This document shows, in pieces, positions 23,545-32,458 of a stretch of DNA of 64,000 bases. Position 1 is the first letter of the stretch, and every line of letters starts with the position of its first letter. The notes beneath the pieces are model-generated. The model ran no database searches and was not told the origin of the DNA. It saw only the letters and a program-made list of their open reading frames with translations. The translations under genes and the position numbers were made by a program. Location: positions 1 through 64,000 of the forward strand of contig OZ246894.1 of NCBI GenBank assembly GCA_965231925.1, in the 5' to 3' direction. The stretch comes from Poriferisodalis sp965231925 (lineage in GTDB: Bacteria; Actinomycetota; Acidimicrobiia; Acidimicrobiales; Poriferisodalaceae).

Positions 23545-26500
23545 ATGCGCAGACGGTTGTCGTTGTCGGGTGTGGTGTTGGTGCTGGCGGCTGGGCTTTT
23601 GATGCCGGTGTCGCCGGTGTGGGCGCAGACGCCCACGGTGGATTACGACGTTGACGACGACGGTTTGATCGAGGTGTCGAGCCTGGAGCGTCTGAACGCG
23701 ATCCGGTGGGATCTCGACGGTGACGGCGCAGCGGACGTGTATCCGGCGGACAGCAAGGGCAACGTCAATCATGACCCGCAGGGGGCTGTCAAGTACGCGG
23801 CTGCGTTCCCGAACGCGGCGGCTGCGATGGGCTGTCCGTCGTCGGGCTGTTCGGGGTATGAGCTGAGCGCGGATCTCGACTTCGACACGAACGGCAGCGG
23901 CACTGCTGATGCGGGGGATGAGTTCTGGAATGGCGGCAAGGGCTGGGTGCCGCTGATCGGCGGTGAAGCCGTCTACGACTGGCGCGCCTACGAGCGTTTC
24001 GAAGACCGAGTACGGGCATCATGGCCCAAGTACTGGCTTGCCTTCGGTGACCGTCCGAGTTCGAGGGCGCGGATGTTCACCGGGACCTTCGAAGGCAACG
24101 GCCGCGCGATCGCGAATTTGTTCATCAACGACCGCCATCGGTGGTTCGTCGGGTTGTTCGGTTTTGTGGGTCCTGGTGCCCATGTGCGCAATGTCGGGCT
24201 GACCGCCCCGAATTCTGACAGCCGGGTTCGAGGTGGGGAGCATACGGGGGCGCTCGCCGGCAACGTGGAGGGTGCCCGGATTACCGGCGTGTGGTCGGAT
24301 CTCGATGTGCGCGGCTATCAGGGGGTCGGTGGCCTGGTTGGAGAGATCTGGAGCGACAGCTTCATTTTCGAGAGCCACGCGACCGGCGCCGTGACCGGCG
24401 GCGCTCGGGTCGGTGGTCTGGTGGGGAAACTTGACGGGTTCGGTGTTGCTGCGAGCTACGCGACGGGCGATGTGACGGCGGACTGTTACGGCGGTGGTTT
24501 GGTGGGCTATCGGGGCTATGGGCATGTGCGGGCGGCCTATGCCACCGGGTCGGTGACCAGCACCTACAGTGGTTGCCAATATCAGATCGGCAACGTACGC
24601 GGTATCGCGTCATTCATCGGCGGCCTCATCGGAAGACTGGTGCATACTTCGTCGCCTGCCTATATGCGCGCCAGCTATGCCATCGGGACGGTCTCGGTGC
24701 CGCAGGGTGCGCAGGGAACGGGCGGGCTGACCGGGGAGTGTGCTCTCTCGACGCGGCCGCGTGGTGACGGTTCGAACTATTGGGACACTGAGGCGTCGGG
24801 CATGGCGTCGAGCCCGGATTGCGGGGTGGGCTATACGACTGCACAGTTGCAGGCGCCGACGGGCTACACGGGCATCTACGCGGACTGGAACGTTGATGTC
24901 GACGTGGGCGATTACGACGGGGCGTTCGACGGTGCGGGTGATGATCCGTGGGACTTCGGGTCGTCGTCGCAGTATCCGGTGCTGAAGTACTGCGCTGCGA
25001 AGCCGGGCATCGACACTGCTGACGGGGGTCCGTATTGTCCGTTGCAGCCCACGAGCCAGCGTGGCGCCTTTACGGTCAGGTTGGAGGATTCCGACGTCGG
25101 CACCCAGGACCCGGACATCGACGCCGACGGCGAGCAGCCGCCGCCGGAGCAGCAGCCCGCGGAGGAGCAGCAACCGCAGCCGGACGAGCAGCAGCAACCG
25201 CAGCTGGCGGATCAGCAGCCTGTGGTGGTGTCCGAGGTCGACGATCCGCCGCCGGTGGTGGTGCCCGAGCCGGACCCAGCGCCCGAGCTCGATCCGGTGG
25301 TGGTGCCTGTGTGTTCGGGCAGGCCGACGTTGTCTGTGGCTGATGCGAGTGCGGTGCGGGGCGAGGACTTGGAGTTCGTTTTCGGTTTGAGCTGTCGTTC
25401 GTCGGGTTCGGTGAAGGCGTATTTCTATGTCATGCGCGACGGCGCGATTGATGGGTCGGGCCAGATACTGACGATCGGCGCGGGCGAGTGGGCGCGGTCG
25501 GTGATGGTGCCGACCGCGGACTCGGAGACGGTGTCGCTCGGTGTGCCGGTCGTGCTGGGCGCCGCGAATTCGAAGGCGGGGACTGCGACGGGCACGGTCG
25601 TGACGACGCCGCCGCCGGTGGTGTCGGTCGCTGCGGGCGCCGATGTGGTGGAGGGTGCTGCTGCGACGTTCACTGTGTCTGCGGTGCCGTTGCCGTCGGT
25701 TCCGTTGGAGGTGTCGGTGTCGGTGTCTGCGGTGGGCGATTTCGGGGCCGCGACTGGTGTGCGGTCGGTGACGGTGCCGACGTCGGGGTCGGTGTCGTTC
25801 TCGGTGGCGACGGCCGATGATTCGGTGGACGAGGCCGACGGTTCGGTGACGGTGACGTTGGCGGCCGGCGAAGGTTACGGCTTGGGCGCGGCGAAGGCTG
25901 CCACGGTCGGGGTCGCCGATGACGACGATCCGTTGCCGGAGGTGAGTGTCACGGCCGGTTCGGGGGCGACTGAGGGTTCTGCTGCGGTGTTCACGGTGTC
26001 TGCTTCGTCGCCGCCGGCGGCTGATCTGGCGGTGGGGGTGGCTGTCGCGGCATCAGGCGATTTCGGTGTCGCGGCGGGGGCTCGCACGGTGACGATCCCC
26101 AAGGGCGCCGCCTCGGCGACGCTGGTGGTGGACACGGCCGATGACAGCGTCGATGAGCCTGACGGCAGTGTCACGGTGACGCTGAAGGCGGGCGACGGCT
26201 ATGAGGTCGGCGTGCCGGCGTCGCGGACGGTGACGGTGGCTGATGATGACGATCCCCCGCCGGTGGTCCCTGTGGTGAGCATTGCGGCGGGCGGCGATGT
26301 GGTCGAGGGCGCGAGCGCGGTGTTCACGGTGTCGGCGTCGCCGACGCCGAATGTGGACGTGGATGTGGATGTGTCGGTGTCGGCGGCAGGCGAGTGGGGT
26401 GTGGCTGGGGGTTCGCGCACGGTGACGATCGGGGCGGGCGCGGCGACAGCGACGCTGAGGGTTCCCACGGTCGATGACGGCGTGGACGAGGCCGATGGCA

Positions 26501-27684
26501 GCGTCACGGTGTCGTTGGACGCGGCGGGCTCCGACGCGGGGTACACGGTGTCGGGCAGTGCGGGGTCGGCGGCGGTGGGTGTGGCTGATGATGATGTGGA
26601 TCCGTTGACGGTGTACATGATGTTCTTCTCGCGCTCGATCGAGGAGGACGGCGCGGGCTATGACAATCAGGCGGGGCTCAGTATCGGTTTGACGCGGACG
26701 CTGCGGGCGTGGGAGACGGTGACGGTGCCGTTGAGCGTGACCGGCGGCGATGAGGGCGTGCATTGGACGATGCGCGACCTCGGCGATCCCGGCGCGGTGT
26801 TCGCCGACGACTTCGAGGTCGTGTTCGGTCCGGGCGGCCAGCGCGTCGAGTTGGCGTTGACGGCTGTGGATGACAGCGACTGGGTCGATGAGGAGATCAC
26901 GGTGTCGTATGGCACCGCGGGCAGGGCGCCGACGCTGAACGGCAGCACCGAGGGCGTGATCTTGGGCGCCTCGTGGGGTCCTGACGGCGTCGAACGCGCA
27001 GACGGGTCCACCACGGTGGTGATCGTCGACGGCGACGTCCCGCCGCCGCAGGTCGACATCACTGCCGCCGCGGGCGGCACCGAGGGCACCGCTGCGACGT
27101 TCACGATCACCTCGTCGGCGCCCGCAGCAGCAGACCTCGACGTCGCCGTGGACGTTACGGCGTCGGGCCAGTGGGGCGCGGCTGTCGGCGCTGCGACGGT
27201 GACGATCCCCCAAGGCGCCACCCAGGCGACCCTCACTGTTGGGACCGTCGATGACAGCGTCGACGAGGCCGACGGGTCGATCACCGTCACCATCGCGGCG
27301 GGCAGCGGCTACACCGTGGGACCCCAGGCGACACGGGCCGTGCAGATTCTCGACGACGACGACCCGCCGCCCGAGCCCGTCGTGGAAGCCTGCACGGGCC
27401 GTCCGATTGTGAGCGTCGCCGACGCCGAGGCGACACGAGGCGACGATCTCGAGTTCGTCGTCAGCCTGAGCTGCGGTTCAGCACACGATGTCACCGTCTA
27501 TTACTTCGTCGTCCGCGGCGGCGCCTACAGCGCAGGCGCCAGGGCCACCATCGCCAGCGGCGACACGCACACCACCGTCAGCGTCCCCACAGCCGGCGCC
27601 CGCGGCACCATCGGGCTAAACATCCTGTACACCATCGGCGCCGCCAACCACACAGCCTCGGCCACATCCACCATCACCGACTAG
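23545..27684 (+). CDS. Secreted GLUG-repeat protein with Calx-beta repeats, paralog 3
   Basis: A 1379-residue member. Residues 1 to about 520 match the other paralogs (signal peptide, Asp-rich motifs, GLUG repeats, Cys cap). After a Gln/Pro and Pro/Val linker (about 525-590) it differs: a Cys-containing beta domain (CSGRPTLSVADASAVRGEDL), then Calx-beta-like repeats starting near residues 688, 795, 906 and 1165 (pattern VSVAAGADVVEGAAATFTV, ending in ADDSVDEADGSVTVTL and DDDDP), an atypical domain near 1018-1160, and a last Cys-domain (CTGRPIVSVADAEATRGDDL). Calx-beta domains bind calcium and are common in surface adhesins. It ends in TAG, but the frame continues after it into a decayed copy of the C-terminal module. 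Confidence 0.8.
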   Translation: MRRRLSLSGVVLVLAAGLLMPVSPVWAQTPTVDYDVDDDGLIEVSSLERLNAIRWDLDGDGAADVYPADSKGNVNHDPQGAVKYAAAFPNAAAAMGCPSSGCSGYELSADLDFDTNGSGTADAGDEFWNGGKGWVPLIGGEAVYDWRAYERFEDRVRASWPKYWLAFGDRPSSRARMFTGTFEGNGRAIANLFINDRHRWFVGLFGFVGPGAHVRNVGLTAPNSDSRVRGGEHTGALAGNVEGARITGVWSDLDVRGYQGVGGLVGEIWSDSFIFESHATGAVTGGARVGGLVGKLDGFGVAASYATGDVTADCYGGGLVGYRGYGHVRAAYATGSVTSTYSGCQYQIGNVRGIASFIGGLIGRLVHTSSPAYMRASYAIGTVSVPQGAQGTGGLTGECALSTRPRGDGSNYWDTEASGMASSPDCGVGYTTAQLQAPTGYTGIYADWNVDVDVGDYDGAFDGAGDDPWDFGSSSQYPVLKYCAAKPGIDTADGGPYCPLQPTSQRGAFTVRLEDSDVGTQDPDIDADGEQPPPEQQPAEEQQPQPDEQQQPQLADQQPVVVSEVDDPPPVVVPEPDPAPELDPVVVPVCSGRPTLSVADASAVRGEDLEFVFGLSCRSSGSVKAYFYVMRDGAIDGSGQILTIGAGEWARSVMVPTADSETVSLGVPVVLGAANSKAGTATGTVVTTPPPVVSVAAGADVVEGAAATFTVSAVPLPSVPLEVSVSVSAVGDFGAATGVRSVTVPTSGSVSFSVATADDSVDEADGSVTVTLAAGEGYGLGAAKAATVGVADDDDPLPEVSVTAGSGATEGSAAVFTVSASSPPAADLAVGVAVAASGDFGVAAGARTVTIPKGAASATLVVDTADDSVDEPDGSVTVTLKAGDGYEVGVPASRTVTVADDDDPPPVVPVVSIAAGGDVVEGASAVFTVSASPTPNVDVDVDVSVSAAGEWGVAGGSRTVTIGAGAATATLRVPTVDDGVDEADGSVTVSLDAAGSDAGYTVSGSAGSAAVGVADDDVDPLTVYMMFFSRSIEEDGAGYDNQAGLSIGLTRTLRAWETVTVPLSVTGGDEGVHWTMRDLGDPGAVFADDFEVVFGPGGQRVELALTAVDDSDWVDEEITVSYGTAGRAPTLNGSTEGVILGASWGPDGVERADGSTTVVIVDGDVPPPQVDITAAAGGTEGTAATFTITSSAPAAADLDVAVDVTASGQWGAAVGAATVTIPQGATQATLTVGTVDDSVDEADGSITVTIAAGSGYTVGPQATRAVQILDDDDPPPEPVVEACTGRPIVSVADAEATRGDDLEFVVSLSCGSAHDVTVYYFVVRGGAYSAGARATIASGDTHTTVSVPTAGARGTIGLNILYTIGAANHTASATSTITD

Positions 27685-27912
27685 CACCGACATCGAAGAC
27701 CGCAGCCGTTCGGCGCCGTTGCCGGTGCGGCGCATGTGAATCATCGGCGGCGTGTGCTGGCGGCGTTCGGTGTGGGTGACGCCGCGGGCGTGAGCGGCGG
27801 CGCGATGTCCGCGGCGCAGGCTCAGAAGATGGTCGCCGGGTACAGCAATCGGGTGTGCCGTGAGGCGGTCGTGGTGCTGACCGCGCTCGAAACAGCACGA
27901 ACCGGGCAATAG
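27685..27912 (+). pseudogene. Decayed C-terminal module in frame behind paralog 3
   Basis: Directly after the TAG of paralog 3, the same frame stays open to TAG at 27910-27912. It encodes AAHVNHRRRVLAAFGV, then GVSGGAMSAAQAQKMVAGYS and VVVLTALETARTG, clearly related to the 73-residue module of the other paralogs but with many replacements, including loss of the Trp residues. The first part of the module is missing. It is best read as a remnant of the original C-terminus, cut off by the stop codon or by the Calx-beta domain insertion. Confidence 0.75.
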
Positions 27913-27950
27913 GGAACGGCCACACCCACCGCCTACCCGCTCGGTTTGTG

Positions 27951-28070
27951 TTGGCAGGTTGCTGATTGACGCGTTGTTGCGGGATTCGCGATTAGTTGAC
28001 CTGCGGTTTTGCTGAGATTGGCGTTGCAGGCTGTCGTGGGTGTGTTTCGGCGGTGAGTATCTTGTCCGGC
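27951..28070 (+). repeat. Conserved GLUG-cassette promoter block, copy 4
   Basis: Fourth copy, from TTGGCAGGTTGCTGATTG through AGTTGACCTGCGGTTTTGC to the ATG, with TATCTT at 28058-28063, 7 bases before the start codon. Confidence 0.7.
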
Positions 28071-30299
28071 ATGCGCAGACGGTTGTCGTTGTCGGGTGTG
28101 GTGCTGGTGCTCGCGGCTGGGCTTTTGATGCCGGTGTCGCCTGTGGCGGCGCAGGTGCCGACGGTGGATTACGACGTTGACGACGACGGCTTGATCGAGG
28201 TGTCGAGCCTGGAGCGTCTGAACGCGATTCGTTGGGATCTCGACGGGGACGGCGCGGCGGACGTGTATCCGGCGGACAGCAGGGGCAACACCGGCCATGA
28301 CCCGCAGGGTGCCGCGAAGTACGCGGCTGCGTTCCCGAATGCTGCCGCCGCCATGGGCTGCCCGTCGAGCGGTTGTGTGGGCTATGAGCTGAGCACGAAT
28401 CTGGACTTCGACACCAACGCCAGCGGTACCGCCGATGCGGGGGATGAGTTCTGGAACGGCGGCAAGGGCTGGGTTCCGCTGATCGGCGGCGAAGCCATCC
28501 GCAGTTACGAGGCCGATCGTCGCCTCACGGACTTTGTCAATGGGGACTACTACGGTGATCGGCCGAGTTCGAAGGCTCGGATGTTCACCGCGATCTTCGA
28601 AGGCAATGGTCGCACGATCGCGAACCTGTTCATCGACGACCCTGATCGGTTGTATGTCGGGCTGTTCGGGTATGTGGGACCGGGCGCGCATGTGCGCAAC
28701 GTCGGGCTGACCGCCCCGAATTCGGACAGCCGGGTTCAGGGGGATCGTCAGGTTGGGGCGCTGACCGGCGACTCGGAGGGTGCCCTGGTCAGCGGCGTCT
28801 ATTCCGATGTGGACGTGACGGGCCGATTCAATGTGGGTGGCCTGGTAGGGGCGAATTGGCGCTACGGCTTCATCATCGAAAGCTATGCGACCGGTGATGT
28901 GAGCGGCATTGGGTATGTGGGTGGTCTGATTGGGCTGCTGAACTACTCTGGCGCTGCGGCGAGCTACGCCACCGGCGACGTGAGCTTGACCTCATGCTAT
29001 GGGGGAGGCTTGGTGGGGCACCGGACGGGAGGGCATGTGAGGGCGACCTATGCCACCGGCTCGGTCACGAGCACCACGAGCGGTTGCAGCACCATCCGCG
29101 CCAACACGCCGTGGGTCGGCGGCCTGATCGGAATGGTGTCGCACTCCTATCTGGAGGATTGGCCGCGCGCGAACTATGCGATCGGGCAGGTGTCGGCGCC
29201 GTCGGCCGGGGCGCCCGCCGGCGGGCTGACCGGGGGTTGTGACTCTTCGACGCGGCCGCGTGGTGACGGTTCGAACTATTGGGACACTAAGGCGTCGGGC
29301 ATGGCGTCGAGCCCGGATTGCGGGGTGGGCTATACGACGGCACAGTTGCAGGCGCCTACGGGCTACACCGGCATCTACGCAGACTGGAACGTCGATGTCG
29401 ACGTGGGCGGCTATCACGGGGCGTTCGACGGTCCGGGTGATGATCCGTGGGACTTCGGCACGTCGTCGCAGTATCCGGTGCTGAAGTACTGCGCCGCAAA
29501 GCCGGGCATCGACACTGCCGACGGGGCTCCCTACTGTCCGCTGCAGCCCGCGAACCAGCGTCCATCTTTGACGGTCACGTTGGAGGATTCCGACGTCGGC
29601 ACCCAGGACCCGGGCATCGACACCGACGGCGAGCAGACGCCGGCGGACCAGCAGCCCGCGGAGCAGCAGCCTGTGGACGGCGACGGTGATCAGCAGCCTG
29701 CGGGTGATGTTGTGGCGGTCGCGGATCAGCAGCCCGCGGAACAGCCGCAGCAGCCTGTGGACGGCGACGCGGATCAGCGGCCTAGCGGCGTTGTGGAGGT
29801 GGCGGATCGGCAGTCAGCGGGCGATGTGGTGGGTTACACGGTGGATGCGCGGGTGGTCGCGAAGGTGCAGAAGCTGGCGGGTCGGTCGCAGCACGGCGAG
29901 GCGCATGTGAATCGTTGGCGGCGTGTGCTGGTGGCGTTTGGTGTGGATGACGGCGTGGGCGTCAGCGGCGGCGCGATGTCCGCGGCGCGGGCTCAGAAGA
30001 TGGCCGACAGGTACGGCAATCCGGTGTGGGATGAGGTGGTTGTGGAGCTGATTTTGCTGGAGGCTTCGCCGTTGGTCGCGAGGGTGCAGGTGTTGGCGGG
30101 TCGGTCGCAGCACGGCGAGGCGCATGTGAATCGTTGGCGGCGTGTGCTGGTGGCGTTTGGTGTGGATGACGGTGTGGGTGTGCGCGGCGGCGCGATGTCC
30201 GCGGCGCGGGCTCAGAAGATGGCCGATAGGTACAGCAGTCCGGTGTGGGATGAGGTGGTTGTTGTGCTGACCGCGCTCGAAGCAGCACGAACCGAGTAA
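28071..30299 (+). CDS. Secreted GLUG-repeat surface protein, paralog 4
   Basis: A 742-residue paralog with signal peptide (ending PVSPVAAQ), Asp-rich calcium-loop-like motifs, the Cys pair CPSSGCVGYEL, GLUG repeats (VGGLVGANWRYGF, VGGLIGLLNYSG), Cys cap, Gln/Pro/Asp linker (DQQPAEQQPVDGDGDQ) and two 73-residue C-terminal modules ending LTALEAARTE, as in paralog 1. The linker shares long stretches with paralog 1. It has its own promoter block and closes the array; the PatB-type gene begins 66 bases later. Confidence 0.8.
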   Translation: MRRRLSLSGVVLVLAAGLLMPVSPVAAQVPTVDYDVDDDGLIEVSSLERLNAIRWDLDGDGAADVYPADSRGNTGHDPQGAAKYAAAFPNAAAAMGCPSSGCVGYELSTNLDFDTNASGTADAGDEFWNGGKGWVPLIGGEAIRSYEADRRLTDFVNGDYYGDRPSSKARMFTAIFEGNGRTIANLFIDDPDRLYVGLFGYVGPGAHVRNVGLTAPNSDSRVQGDRQVGALTGDSEGALVSGVYSDVDVTGRFNVGGLVGANWRYGFIIESYATGDVSGIGYVGGLIGLLNYSGAAASYATGDVSLTSCYGGGLVGHRTGGHVRATYATGSVTSTTSGCSTIRANTPWVGGLIGMVSHSYLEDWPRANYAIGQVSAPSAGAPAGGLTGGCDSSTRPRGDGSNYWDTKASGMASSPDCGVGYTTAQLQAPTGYTGIYADWNVDVDVGGYHGAFDGPGDDPWDFGTSSQYPVLKYCAAKPGIDTADGAPYCPLQPANQRPSLTVTLEDSDVGTQDPGIDTDGEQTPADQQPAEQQPVDGDGDQQPAGDVVAVADQQPAEQPQQPVDGDADQRPSGVVEVADRQSAGDVVGYTVDARVVAKVQKLAGRSQHGEAHVNRWRRVLVAFGVDDGVGVSGGAMSAARAQKMADRYGNPVWDEVVVELILLEASPLVARVQVLAGRSQHGEAHVNRWRRVLVAFGVDDGVGVRGGAMSAARAQKMADRYSSPVWDEVVVVLTALEAARTE
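29876..30296 (+). repeat. Tandem 219-bp C-terminal modules, paralog 4
   Basis: Units start at 29876 and 30095. Unit 1 resembles unit 1 of paralogs 1 and 2, and unit 2 resembles unit 2 of paralog 2 (VRGGAMS), so the paralogs share a mosaic of unit variants. Confidence 0.85.
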
Positions 30300-30352
30300 C
30301 CAGGAACGTCCACACCGGCCACCGACCCGCGCAATCCTCGGTACCCGCCGCG

Positions 30353-30358
30353 TAGGGT
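30353..30358 (+). promoter_or_regulatory. Probable -10 element of leaderless promoter
   Basis: TAGGGT lies 7 bases before the GTG start of the aminotransferase-like gene, the same arrangement as before aroC. Confidence 0.5.
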
Positions 30359-30365
30359 CACCGGG

Positions 30366-31520
30366 GTGATCTTCGATTTGGATTCGGAACGGGTTCGGAA
30401 CCGCCCGGGCATCAAGTGGGGACGGGAAGGCCCCGACGTGCTGGCGGCCTGGGTCGCTGACATGGACGTGGAGCTGCCCGCGGTCGTGCTCGACGCCGTG
30501 CGCGAGCGCATCGACTCTGGCGGCTTGGGCTACGACTTCTATGACCAGCCGATCCCGGTGCTGCGCGTCTTTGCCAAGCGCATGGGCGAGGCGTTCGGCT
30601 GGCAGGTCGACCCGCTCGACGTCGTCCGGGTTCACGACGTGATCCAGGGTCTGGAGCTGGCGATCACCTACTTGACCGAACCCGGGGACGGCGTCATCTT
30701 CCAGACCCCGGCCTATCCGCCGTTCTTCTCCAGCGTGACCGGACACGGGCGACGCGTGGTTCCCAACCCCCTCATCCGCCACGGCGACGGCTGGCGGCTC
30801 GATCTGGACCATTTCGAATCGGCGGCTTCGGCACCTGATGTGACCGCAGTGATTCTGTGCCAGCCGCACAACCCATGTGGCATGGTGCTCGACGCCGACG
30901 AAATCGCCGCAGTGGTCGACATTGCCGAGCGTCACGACCTGGTGGTGATCTCCGATGAGATCCACTGCGACCTGGTGTATGCGCCCAGGCGGCACGTTCC
31001 GGTGGCATCGGTCAGCGAGCTGGCCTCCGAGCGGACCGTCACGGTGACCGCTGCCACCAAGTCGTTCAACATGGCAGGACTGCGGATGGCGTTCCTGCAC
31101 TCGGCGTCATCGCGCTACGGCCCGATCGTGAAGAAGATCCCCAAGCGGCTGATCGGCGGCATCGGGATCCTCGGCCAGGTAGCCACCATCGCGGGGTGGA
31201 CCGAGGCGCTGGACTGGCTGGACGAGCTGGTGGCCGGGCTTGACGCCAACCGTCACCTGCTGGCAGAACTACTGGCTGAACGCCTGCCCGAAGTTCGGTA
31301 CCGCCCGCCTGACGCCACCTACCTGGCCTGGATGGACTGCCGCGAGCTGGGCCTCGGCGACGATCCCGCTTCGGTCTTTTTGGGGCGGGGTCGCGTATAC
31401 CTGAACTCTGGGCTCGACTTCGGCCCCGAAGGCGCCGGCCACGTGCGTCTCAACTTCGCCACCTCACCCGCCATGCTCGACGAGGCCACCGCTCGCATGG
31501 CCAAAGCCATCGGCCGCTAG
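30366..31520 (+). CDS. PatB/MalY-type PLP enzyme (C-S beta-lyase or aminotransferase)
   Basis: A 384-residue fold-type I PLP enzyme. The N-terminal RPGIKWGREGPDVLAAWVADMD is typical of the MalY/PatB group; VHDVIQGLELAI, the PHNPCG motif, the PLP-binding Asp and following residues in VVISDEIHCDLVY, and the Schiff-base Lys in TAATKSFNMAGLR (about residue 235) are all present. MalY/PatB enzymes cleave cystathionine or cysteine conjugates, giving a thiol, ammonia and pyruvate. Some relatives are plain aminotransferases. The GTG start is behind a TAGGGT hexamer. It stands alone, convergent with the SURF1 gene. Confidence 0.88.
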   Translation: MIFDLDSERVRNRPGIKWGREGPDVLAAWVADMDVELPAVVLDAVRERIDSGGLGYDFYDQPIPVLRVFAKRMGEAFGWQVDPLDVVRVHDVIQGLELAITYLTEPGDGVIFQTPAYPPFFSSVTGHGRRVVPNPLIRHGDGWRLDLDHFESAASAPDVTAVILCQPHNPCGMVLDADEIAAVVDIAERHDLVVISDEIHCDLVYAPRRHVPVASVSELASERTVTVTAATKSFNMAGLRMAFLHSASSRYGPIVKKIPKRLIGGIGILGQVATIAGWTEALDWLDELVAGLDANRHLLAELLAERLPEVRYRPPDATYLAWMDCRELGLGDDPASVFLGRGRVYLNSGLDFGPEGAGHVRLNFATSPAMLDEATARMAKAIGR

Positions 31521-31523
31521 CGC

Positions 31524-32360
31524 TCAGTCGTCGACGATCTGTTCTGATTCGCCTTTGCGAGCTTGGTGGCGCAGCACGAGCGTGTAGCCGACGACGGCAA
31601 CTGCAGCGAAGCTGAACCACTGGAACGTGTAGCCCAGGTGCGGGCCGGCGTCGAGCTCTGGCGGCAGCAGCGGCTCATGTGTAGGGAGAGCGTCGCCTGG
31701 GCGCGTACCGAGATCGATCGCTGAGCCGTTCTCGTCGACTGCGCTGATGATCTCGACGTACACCGGCGCCAGCTCCAGCGTGGTCTGCTGGTCGATCCGC
31801 TCGACATCGGTGCGGGCCAGCGAGCCGAGCTGTCCTTGGGCCGGGTCGGCAGGCCCGAGCAGACCGCGCTCTTGGCTCATCCGGATGCGGCCAGTTATCT
31901 GGCCAGTGCGCGGGAGCCGGTGCTCGAAGACGTCGACGTCGCCATCGAGCAGCGATGCACATGCCTGCTGGGGCAGCCATCCGACAGTCACGAGCACGCC
32001 GAGGGATGCCTCGCTGTCACGCATGGCGGTTGCCATGGGGACCGCAATGTGACAGCCGGCGCGGCCGTTGAGGCTGCGGTTGCGGATCTGCACCAATTCC
32101 TGCCAGTGAATCTGGCCGATCGGCAGGCTCACCGACCGGTACTCCAACCGGGCGGCGTCACCTGGTTCCGCGACGGCCTTGAAGAAGCGGTCGGCATCCA
32201 ATGCCGCCATGTCCTGGCGTTCGGCGATCGCTGCGTTGTGGTCACGCACCTCGTGGTGGCGGCTGAGCTGCCAGAAGCCGGCAATCAGGAAGATCACCAG
32301 CAGGCCCCCGGCGAGCGCGTGGCCAGCCAGCCAGATCGGCCTCCGAGCGAAGCTGTACAC
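31524..32360 (-). CDS. SURF1-family protein
   Basis: A 278-residue membrane protein with an N-terminal helix (GGLLVIFLIAGFWQLSRHH) and a C-terminal helix (YTFQWFSFAAVAVVGYTLVL), the two-helix layout of SURF1. Family stretches include FWQLSRH near residue 32, YRSVSLPIGQ and the C-terminal PHLGYTFQWFSFA. SURF1 assists assembly of haem-copper cytochrome c oxidase, probably in haem a delivery. The start is GTG. It converges with the PatB-type gene (3 bases between stop codons) and diverges from the HipA-like kinase. Confidence 0.85.
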   Translation of the reverse strand: MYSFARRPIWLAGHALAGGLLVIFLIAGFWQLSRHHEVRDHNAAIAERQDMAALDADRFFKAVAEPGDAARLEYRSVSLPIGQIHWQELVQIRNRSLNGRAGCHIAVPMATAMRDSEASLGVLVTVGWLPQQACASLLDGDVDVFEHRLPRTGQITGRIRMSQERGLLGPADPAQGQLGSLARTDVERIDQQTTLELAPVYVEIISAVDENGSAIDLGTRPGDALPTHEPLLPPELDAGPHLGYTFQWFSFAAVAVVGYTLVLRHQARKGESEQIVDD

Positions 32361-32458
32361 CTCAATATCCTCGTATCACTACGACGCCCGCGTGCGACCA
32401 TGGTCGCGCGAGTCCACATGTTGAACCTATCGATGGCGAACCGGAGGCTGTGATCGTA

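Noticed and set aside
26053..27213. Long open frame of 386 codons antisense to the Calx-beta repeats
   Set aside because: It mirrors the repetitive GC-rich coding strand, is full of Arg/His and has no recognisable domain; the plus-strand gene explains the sequence.
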